Assembly (NCBI GenBank): GCA_948146395.1
Contig: OX411545.1
Location: forward strand, 19,971,526 to 20,035,525
Reading direction: 5' to 3'
DNA length: 64,000 nt
From: Fragum whitleyi
Taxonomy: Eukaryota > Mollusca > Bivalvia > Cardiida > Cardiidae
Shown here: positions 59,601 to 64,000 of the stretch, one piece after another
Position numbering within the stretch: position 1 is the first letter of the stretch
Layout of the letters: each line of letters begins with the position of its first letter
Made by a program: the position numbers and the translations under genes
The notes under the pieces: generated by a model
What the model was told of the DNA's origin: nothing
Database searches by the model: none
What the model saw: the letters and a program-made list of their open reading frames with translations, nothing else

Positions 59601-62600
59601 CAAGTGGCCTAGAAAAATATACTTGCTCGCAAGTAGAAAAGCCCGGTTCAGACAAGTCAGGCATGGGAATTCAACACCCCTGCATGAAATAATATGATAT
59701 TGAAGGCTTGCATTTCAATCTTGTTCATTATTTTCTCTGATTGATTTTGATGTGCTCGATCAGTTATGATTGTAATTCAACTATGCGAAAACATTATTCA
59801 ATTTGAAAATTTGTTCTCTGATGAAAATATAACTGATATTACCATAACAATGAAACTTGCTGAGGGGCGATTTTGAATATAAGTGAGAAATAACTCAACC
59901 AGAAAAGCATTAATTATACCCCCTACCTATGGAGTAGAGGGGGGTATCTTGGTTTCAGCTGGTCTGTCAGTCTGTCAAACTGTCTGTCTGTAGTCCATTT
60001 TCGTTTCCAGACTCAAAATCAAGAACAAAGAGACCTAGAATTATGAAACTTTGTATTATTGTTGCCCATGACCCATTGTACTGCCCTATTGTAAGTCATA
60101 AAGGTACAAGGTCATGGTCAAAATTGAACTATGAAAACAGCTTACGGAATTTTAGACTGGCTTTACCCCCTCTTCGTCTGTTCCGCACACAAAAGCTTTT
60201 CCCCCTCAGTTCATTAGCTTATGATCAGAATTCTAAACTTCTACACAACAATTGAGAAATTTCATTGAGAAATGAGGATTTTAGACTGGCTTTACCCCCT
60301 CTTCATCTGTCTGCTGACAAAAATTTTTCCCCTCAATTCTAAACTTCTACACAATGATTAAAAAACATTTTCTTTCTCTGGTTGAAAACATATGCTAGGA
60401 TATCTTATCTACATGCAAGCTTATCGCCTATTTCTTACTTGTCTCACTTCTCTTTTAAAAATCTGGATAAAATGTGTTCACATTTCAAAGTAAAAACAGG
60501 CAATTTGTCTCACCTGAATGATGAATATGTAAAAAAGAAAAAAAAAGATTGAACAATTTCGTGACATGTCATGCAGAGGTGTGGAATTACAAATTTGTTC
60601 CAATTGTCCATGGACAAGTAAAAGATATTGTTCTCGTCAAGGAAAAAAATGAACTTGTTTGCTTAAAATGAGTAGATAAATTTTGAGAAAATAATGCTTT
60701 TGATGAAGAAAATGCCGAGTTCCAGCATTTTCTTCATCAAAAACAATCTTTTTCTCCCTGTTGATACAAACATTAAAATAATTTATCTCTTAGATCTATT
60801 TAGTACCATTCCAAGATTTGTCGTTGTATTGACTTGTCCATGGACAAATGGCACAGAAAAATGTACTGGTCCACAAGTAGAAAGACCCTAGTTGGTCAAG
60901 TGATGCATGTGATTTGGACACCTAAGTCATGCAAAAATGGGACCATCTGATAACTCTGTAAAAGAGATATTTGAAAAGAGATTTGATCCAGTATGAGGTA
61001 TCTAGAATTATATTGGCTGGTAGATATATCATTATTACTTAGATCCAGAAAATCTCTTATATGAAAATGTTAGCAGGGTTTTAGTCTGACATCGACAAAA
61101 TGGGGTCCAAAGGACTCAGTCATTAGTTTATACTAATTTAGAGAGTCGCTCTCAAACACTCAACCCTGATATTTACACCTCCCAGAGAGAGAAGCAGTGT
61201 TTTTTAAACCCACTGCTACCCAATTTTACAGCTGGGTGAACTGTGGTTGGCTATAAAGTTCTTTGCACATGAACATACCTGGGCAATGGTTGGGCTAGAA
61301 CCACGGACCCCAAGGTCATGGGTCGAGTTCTTTTACCACTAGGCCACTGAAGCAGTCATTAGGATCTTAGGGGTCTTTTCTCAAAATTTGGGAGTCCCAG
61401 ATTTTGGCATAGACCATTTAATTGAGGCTGATATAAATCTTGTATTTTGTAGATTTAGAGTTATTTTGTATTTAAAGGTAAAGAAATTGACAAAAGTAAA
61501 TTAATATTTTGGGCTCAACTTCAGGAAAGAATTGAAGACTGTTTGAAGCAGTCTTCAATTCTTTTTAGCTCACCTGAGCACGAAGTGCTCATGTGAGCTA
61601 TTGTGATCACCTTTCGTCCGGCGTCCGTCCGTCGGTCGTCGTCCGGCGTCCGTCAACAATTTCTTTAAACAACATCTCCTCCTAAACTACTAGGTCAATT
61701 AACACCAAATTTTACAGAAATGTTGCTTAGGTTGTCCCCTTCAAAAATAGCTAAAAGAATTGAAATCCATTAAAAACTCTGGTTGCTATGGCAACAAAAG
61801 GTGAAATTGTAAGAAAATCTTTAAAATTCTTCTTCTTCTCAACCAGAAGTCCTATAGACTTAAAACTTGGCATGGATGATCAGTTCATAGACCTGAATTA
61901 AAATAGCTAAAATCATATCTTTTGGGCCACCAGGTGTCCGCACCAGGGGGGAGGGGGTAGTACTTTGGGTAAATTTTGTAATCTTTAAGCTTCTTCTTCT
62001 TCGGAACCAGGAGCCCTTCAGACTTGAAAATTGGCATGGATGATCAGCTCATAGACTTTAATTAAAATAGCTAAAATCATATTTGTTGGGCTGCCAGGTG
62101 CGGAGCACCAGGGGGGAGGGGGTAGTACTTTTGTGAAAATTTTGTAATCTTTAACCTTCTTCTTCTTCTGAACCAGGAGCCTGACAGATTTGAATATTGG
62201 CATGGATGATCAGTATATAGACCTTAATATAAATAGCTAAAATCATGACTGTAGATTCACCAGTTGCGGAGCACCAGGGGGGAGAGGGTAGTACTTTTGT
62301 GAAAATTTTGTAATCTTTGACCTTCTTCTTCTTCTGAATCACAAGCCCTACAGACTTGAAAATTGGCATGGAGGATCAGCTCATAGACCTTAATTAAAAT
62401 AGCTAAAATCATATCTTTTGGGCCACCAGGTGCGGAGCACCAGGGGGGAGGGGGTAGTACTTTGGGTAAATTTTGTAATCTTTAAGCTTCTTCTCCTTTG
62501 GAACCAGGAGCCTGACAGACATGAAAATTGGCATGGATGATCAGCATATAGACCTTTATATAAATAGCTAAAATTATACCTATAGATTCACCAGGTGGGG

Positions 62601-63739
62601 AGAGGGTAGTACTTTTGTGAAAATTTTGTAATCTTTAACCTTCTTCTTCTTCTGAACCACAAGCCCTACAGACTTGAAAATTGGCATGGATAATCAGCTG
62701 TATATCTGGCATAGATTAGCTGATCACAGACCTTTTATGAAAAAAGCTTAAATAAATAATGACCAGGGGAGGAGCAGAGGGGGGGGGGGGAAGGATTATT
62801 TCAAATGTTATCTTATTGAATAAGTGAAAATCTTTTTTCTGTGGTTGCATGGACATACCTAGGTAATGAAGCTTTTTTCTCAGGTGAGCGACCCAGGGCC
62901 AACGGCCCTCTTGTCTTAAATTGAGCTCCAGAGAATCTATGGGACACATCACTTATTTTGAGGGTCCTGGCTACTTAATTTTTGTGTCTCAGATGCGCAA
63001 AACCTGCATCCCTTTAAACCCTGGTTAGACCCTAGTCGGTTTGCAGTATTCAACCAAGTTTAGTACTTTTGGTTTATTATAGATATTCATATAGAATAAT
63101 CAAATAAACCAAAGCCTTTGTTTTAATTATCAAAGAGCAAACACGAGGGGTCTGAATTAATGAAAAATCTTATATCATTTCCGATGGAAATGGGGGAATT
63201 CAGCTTGAATTACATGAATGGAGCTAAATAGAGACCTGACATGCCAAATATAGGAATTCATGTGGTCAAAATTAGATTCTATCTCAGCATTAATATTCTT
63301 TGGGAAACTAAGTTAATTGATCCTGTCAGTAGGATTAATTAATGACATTCAATTCAGACTTGTTGGTTAACCAAACCCATTACCTTGAAAGGAGAGTGCA
63401 AAAATCAGACCTGCGTTCAGGATGACAAAACAGTGCCAACTGTTTTAAATTATACCCTGTGCACAGGAACAGCGGTAATGATTGGCCAACAGTTTGCAAT
63501 GTTTTGTCATTGTAATCCCGGAGCTGGTTAAAAGCCCTATTTTATGCCCCATAGTGAAATCTTGCAATGAAAAAGTCATAGTTATTTTGTTTATCTAATG
63601 CTTTTTAATTATACAAGTTGAAAATTTCACCTAGTAGGGATGGATTGTGAATTTAATTATGCATTTCTGTCTTTCCAGGTCCAAAGAAGAGACCCCCTGG
63701 ACTGAGGATAACTAAAGTTCCTGAAACCCCTCCTGCTGG
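35667..63739 (+). CDS. N-terminal exons of a MAP kinase kinase, MKK3/MKK6-like (partial)
   Basis: Two exons (35667-35679 and 63679-63739) join in phase to give MSGQGPKKRPPGLRITKVPE followed by TPPA. Human MKK6 begins MSQSKGKKRNPGLKIPK, so length, basic cluster and GL(R/K)I match. This segment is the MAPK docking (D) site that binds p38 in MKK3/6: KKR at 7-9, then L13-R14-I15. The kinase domain would lie beyond 64000. Start ATG is preceded by CAACG and followed by a donor only 13 bases later. The call rests on 24 residues and two splice sites, so the family is likely but not certain. The 27,999-bp intron is filled with mobile elements. Head-to-head with TTYH. Confidence 0.66.
35680..37828. other. 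Start of MKK-like intron 1, mostly unassigned
   Basis: No coding signal. A weak inverted pair GGGAAAAGGCCCC (36371) / GGGGCCTTTTC (36626) suggests an old element but its limits are not visible. Confidence 0.45.
37829..38198. mobile_element. hAT-like MITE, family M
   Basis: AGGGTTTTTGCAAGCTTTTG left and TCAAACGCGAGCCCT right, with interior GGGGTCAAAACTG-type repeats as in 27533-27905. Confidence 0.6.
38791..40045. mobile_element. Family H MITE split by a mariner-like element
   Basis: TTAACCCTTGTCATGCTGAA at 38791 and TTCAGCATGACAAGGGCTAA at 40045; the two halves match the intact copy at 8843-9089. Confidence 0.85.
38966..39971. mobile_element. Mariner-like non-autonomous element (1006 bp)
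   Basis: Inverted ends TGAGGGATGATCCAGAAAT / ATTTCTGGATCAACCCTTG, flanked by TA on both sides. Compared with 8843-9089 the empty site GCACRTATGTGCAGG is restored on removal. GAGGG...TCCAGAAA ends are mariner-like; no transposase frame survives. Confidence 0.75.
40088..40352. mobile_element. Family J MITE
   Basis: CGTCACATGAAAAAGGACCATCT and AGATGGGCCCTTTTTGCATG + ACAG inverted ends. Confidence 0.65.
40666..40880. mobile_element. Family H MITE, right-truncated
   Basis: TTAAACCTTGTCATGCTGAA left end and similar interior (GATCAGACTGAACATAATTC), no right end. Confidence 0.55.
40981..41190 (+). mobile_element. tRNA-derived SINE, family S2
   Basis: tRNA-like head with A-box-like TCTACAGGTAGAGTGTTGG and B-box-like GAGTTTGAATCC; tail AGAACTTGTATCCCAATCAA. 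Confidence 0.7.
41422..41514 (+). mobile_element. SINE family S1, 3' fragment
   Basis: ACCAGGAATCCATTGTTAGG, GTGCTCCAGCCGCCGCGATA and the AACTCCATTCAATCAATCAA tail. Confidence 0.6.
41818..42048 (+). mobile_element. tRNA-derived SINE, family S1
   Basis: Head GGCGCTTAGGCATCTCAATC with B box GGTTCGATCC, then body ATCATAGACCTATGTTGGAT and tail CCCTATTCAAAGAAACAAAC. Confidence 0.75.
42085..42152. repeat. Family P palindromic MITE
   Basis: GGTCAGTACAACACTATT + TTAAGTACCTATA against GTAGGCACTTACAATAGTG + TTGCACTGACTCC. Confidence 0.8.
42457..43939 (-). mobile_element. Family C element (A/C superfamily, reverse)
   Basis: Left end is the hairpin AGCTCACTTGAGCACGAAGTGCTCATGGTGAGCT-type arm pair, then a long GTCGTCCGTCGTGCGTCGTC microsatellite, tandem units of about 170 bp (CAGACAGCTTTCATATTTGG), and the right end CAGGTGAGCGATCTAGGACC + ATCTTGGTCCTCTTGT. 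Confidence 0.8.
44141..46426. mobile_element. TTAA-flanked non-autonomous element, 2.29 kb
   Basis: Left GGTGGGACGTTACAGTTT and right AAACTGTAACGGCCCTCC inverted ends, each bordered by TTAA (44137-44140 and 46427-46430). No transposase frame; short frames at 44238 and 44520 are unrecognised. Confidence 0.65.
46580..46831. mobile_element. Family H MITE
   Basis: CTAACCCTTGTCATGCTGAA left, TTCAGCATGACAGAATTAA right, with the interior of the 18140 copy (CCTGCACATAATGTGCAG). Confidence 0.75.
46840..47460. other. Unassigned intron sequence
   Basis: No repeat ends, hairpins or coding signal identified in this part of the MKK-like intron. Confidence 0.45.
47463..48003. mobile_element. Family J MITE split by a SINE
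   Basis: CAGACAAAAAAGGACCATCT left and AGATGGTCCCTTTACGCATG + ACAG right; interior GGCAGCCTGACTAAC is shared with 40088-40352. Confidence 0.7.
47536..47811 (+). mobile_element. Full-length tRNA-derived SINE, family S1, with target duplication
   Basis: tRNA-like head with GGCATAGCGCATCTGGTAGC and B box GGTTTGATCCC, body CCCACCAATGGGTTGATAAT, tail AACTCCAAACAAACAAAAT. Flanked by CAAGTAGAGCTCTA (47522-47535) and CAAGCAGAGCTCTA (47812-47825). Confidence 0.88.
48078..49541. mobile_element. pogo/Tigger-like non-autonomous element, 1.46 kb
   Basis: Ends CAGTCAGGACGCGCTTATCC + GGAC and GTCCGTATAAACGCATCACG + ACTG are inverted with about five mismatches in 24, flanked by TA. The 'TTATCCGGA' end is typical of pogo-type elements. 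The 62- and 76-codon frames inside are unrecognised. Confidence 0.7.
49624..49697. repeat. Family P palindromic MITE, near-perfect
   Basis: GGTGCAACACTATTGTAAGTG + TCTATA against TATAGGCACTTACAATAG + TGTTGCACTGACC; outer TTGAGGGATC / GACCCCTTGA; TA on both sides. Confidence 0.88.
51180..53208 (-). mobile_element. Family C' element with about 165-bp array
   Basis: AGCTCACCTGAGCACAACGT hairpin, CGTCGTCCGTCGTCCGTC, an X-box (51402-51415), about ten units with CTTCTTCTTCTGAACCAG and CAGGTGCGGAGCACCAGG followed by G-runs, and end AGGTGAGCGACCCAGGGCC + AACGGCCCTCTTGT. Confidence 0.85.
51402..51415. promoter_or_regulatory. X-box-like palindrome GTTGCTATGGCAAC
   Basis: Close match to the RFX-factor X-box (GTTGCCATGGCAAC). 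Also at 54121-54134 and 61782-61795, always at the same place in a family C' element, between the microsatellite and the tandem array. Function is untested. Confidence 0.4.
53911..56444 (-). mobile_element. Family C' element with about 165-bp array
   Basis: AGCTCATGTGAGCT end (shortened hairpin), GTCCGTCCGTCGGTCGTCGG, X-box at 54121, about twelve units with GGTGCGGAGCACC, end AGGTGAGCGACTCAGGGCC + AACGGCCCTCTTGT. Interrupted by MITE 55980-56334. Confidence 0.85.
55980..56334. mobile_element. Family F MITE inserted in the C' element
   Basis: CAGGGGTGTGGAATTCC left and TTTCCACATCCCTG right, flanked by TGTTATC on both sides; uninterrupted paralogues at 53095 and 62807 read AAATGTTATCTxATT. Interior has an AATGAAGAAAATGC/GCATTTTCTTCATT hairpin. 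Confidence 0.85.
56900..57255. mobile_element. Family F MITE
   Basis: CAGGGGTGTGGAAATAC left, ATTCCACACCCCTG right; interior GAAGAAAATGC/GCATTTTCTTC hairpin; GCATA on both sides. Confidence 0.8.
57440..57703 (+). mobile_element. tRNA-derived SINE, family S1
   Basis: B-box-like GGATTGATCCC, body ATCATAGATCTATGTGGGAT, tail AAAATCTGACTCAAACAAA. Confidence 0.7.
57758..58132. repeat. 125-bp tandem repeat, three copies
   Basis: Units starting AAGTAGTAAAATTCTATG at about 57758, 57881 and 58006 are almost identical. The overlapping 71-codon frames come from this period (125 is not a multiple of three). Confidence 0.9.
58260..58500 (+). mobile_element. tRNA-derived SINE, family S3
   Basis: Head CTTGGTGACCTACGGGTAAA and B-box-like GTGATTTGAGCCC; body GGGTAGCAGCGGGCTAAACC; tail GAGTGTTCGAGAGCGACTCT shared with the reverse copy at 61133. 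Confidence 0.65.
58661..58735. repeat. Family P palindromic MITE, near-perfect
   Basis: AGGGATCAGAG + AAAAACCATAGTAAGTGCC against GGCACTTACTATGGTTTT + GCACTGACCCCT, loop TATAAATATA. Confidence 0.88.
58874..59228. mobile_element. Family F MITE
   Basis: CAGGGGTGTGGAATTCC left, TTTCCACATCCCT right, GTTATTT on both sides. Nearly identical to the copy at 55980. Confidence 0.82.
59326..59682. mobile_element. Family F MITE
   Basis: CAGGGGTGTGGAAATAC left, AATTCAACACCCCTG right, CATGAAA flanks (59319-59325 and 59683-59689). Confidence 0.85.
59912..60145 (+). repeat. Family G-type terminal region
   Basis: Stem-loop ATACCCCCTACC...GGGGGGTAT followed by GTCTGTCAGTCTGTC and AATTATGAAACTT-type sequence; reverse layout of the end at 4100-4200. 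Confidence 0.45.
60149..60360. repeat. 129-bp tandem duplication
   Basis: ATTTTAGACTGGCTTTACCC at 60149 and 60278, with shared AATTCTAAACTTCTACACAA downstream. Confidence 0.7.
60574..60924. mobile_element. Family F MITE (diverged)
   Basis: CAGAGGTGTGGAATTAC left, TTTGGACACCTAA right, GTCATG on both sides; interior GATGAAGAAAATGC/GCATTTTCTTCATC hairpin. Confidence 0.75.
61133..61355 (-). mobile_element. tRNA-derived SINE, family S3
   Basis: AGAGTCGCTCTCAAACACTC start matches the tail at 58480; head ends ACCACTAGGCCACTGAAGC (tRNA-like on the reverse strand). Confidence 0.65.
61528..61562. repeat. Perfect hairpin beside a C' element
   Basis: AGAATTGAAGACTG / CAGTCTTCAATTCT with a 7-base loop, immediately before the C' element end at 61567. 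Confidence 0.85.
61567..62914 (-). mobile_element. Family C' element with about 165-bp array
   Basis: AGCTCACCTGAGCACGAAGT hairpin, GTCCGTCCGTCGGTCGTCGT, X-box at 61782, about six units, end AGGTGAGCGACCCAGGGCC + AACGGCCCTCTTGT. Confidence 0.85.
62915..63678. other. End of MKK-like intron 1
   Basis: AT-rich sequence leading to the exon 2 acceptor; polypyrimidine tract TTTCTGTCTTTCCAG. No repeat identified. Confidence 0.5.
63679..63739 (+). CDS. MKK3/6-like exon 2 (MAPK docking site)
   Basis: 61 bp between a pyrimidine-rich TCTTTCCAG acceptor and a GTGAGT donor. Encodes PKKRPPGLRITKVPETPPA, a basic-plus-hydrophobic p38 docking motif in the MKK6 register. Ends in phase 2. Confidence 0.7.
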
Positions 63740-63857
63740 GTGAGTTCATTTGTGTGTTTATCTCTTTTGAATATCATATTAGTTTCTGTTAAACAGAGGT
63801 ATAGATAAGAGGTGGTAATACTATTTTAAAATCTTAATTTCTTAATGAAACCCTATC

Positions 63858-64000
63858 TTTTTATACCCCCGCAAAACGAATGTTTTCGGGGGTATACTGG
63901 AATCAGCCTGTCTGTCTGTCCGTCCGTGCGCCTGTCCGTCTGTCTGTGGACACAAATAGTAGTAATTTTGTGTCGCGAACTCCTCCTTTAGTTTTCCTTC
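63858..64000 (+). repeat. Start of a bivalve repeat with CTGT/CCGT run, cut by the window edge
   Basis: Stem-loop ATACCCCCGC...TTCGGGGGTAT followed by GTCTGTCTGTCCGTCCGTG. Confidence 0.5.

Noticed and set aside
51940..62369. Minus-strand frames beginning MPIFKSV.LLVQKKKKVK
   Set aside because: By-products of the roughly 165-bp units of family C' elements.

Overview
The window looks like nuclear DNA of a bivalve mollusc, probably a heterodont clam. It is AT-rich, its genes have long introns, and most of it is repeats of a kind I associate with bivalve genomes: elements that begin ACAAGAGGGCC, end in an AGCTCACC...GGTGAGCT hairpin, and carry GACGGAC-type microsatellites. The species cannot be fixed from sequence alone. 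I see no long transposase or reverse transcriptase frame. Nearly all short open frames are by-products of tandem repeats.

Two divergent protein-coding genes can be supported. On the minus strand, 13 spliced exons between 35022 and 929 join in frame into 488 residues of a Tweety-homologue (TTYH) membrane protein. It has an N-terminal start, five membrane segments, four extracellular cysteines and a cytoplasmic tail with a PPPY motif. The last visible exon ends in a splice donor, so the C-terminal end lies beyond base 1. On the plus strand, a 13-base coding exon at 35667 and a 61-base exon at 63679 give the N-terminus of what is most likely an MKK3/MKK6-type MAP kinase kinase. They are separated by a 28-kb intron, and the rest lies beyond base 64000. 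The two start codons are 644 bases apart, and the gap contains two CACGTG E-boxes, an AP-1 site and a perfect CRE.

The introns are filled with non-autonomous mobile elements, many nested two or three deep. Main groups: (1) a Helentron/pearl-like superfamily with common ends but interchangeable 140-180 bp tandem cores (1620-3843, 5867-6895, 19907-20525, 22774-24121, 25314-27142, 28360-31883, 42457-43939, 49940-53304, 53911-56444, 61567-62914); (2) TTAA-flanked, piggyBac-like MITEs; (3) hAT-like MITEs with about 8-bp target duplications; (4) a family of about 70-85 bp near-perfect palindromes flanked by TA, like the MADE1 elements that give rise to microRNAs in primates; (5) three families of tRNA-headed SINEs; (6) mariner- and pogo-like non-autonomous elements.

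The observations most worth a second look are: two TTAA MITEs that each carry a different tandem-core element at the same internal site; the palindrome family; and a run of three decayed copies of the 3' half of TTYH exon 10 in the intron immediately downstream of it.
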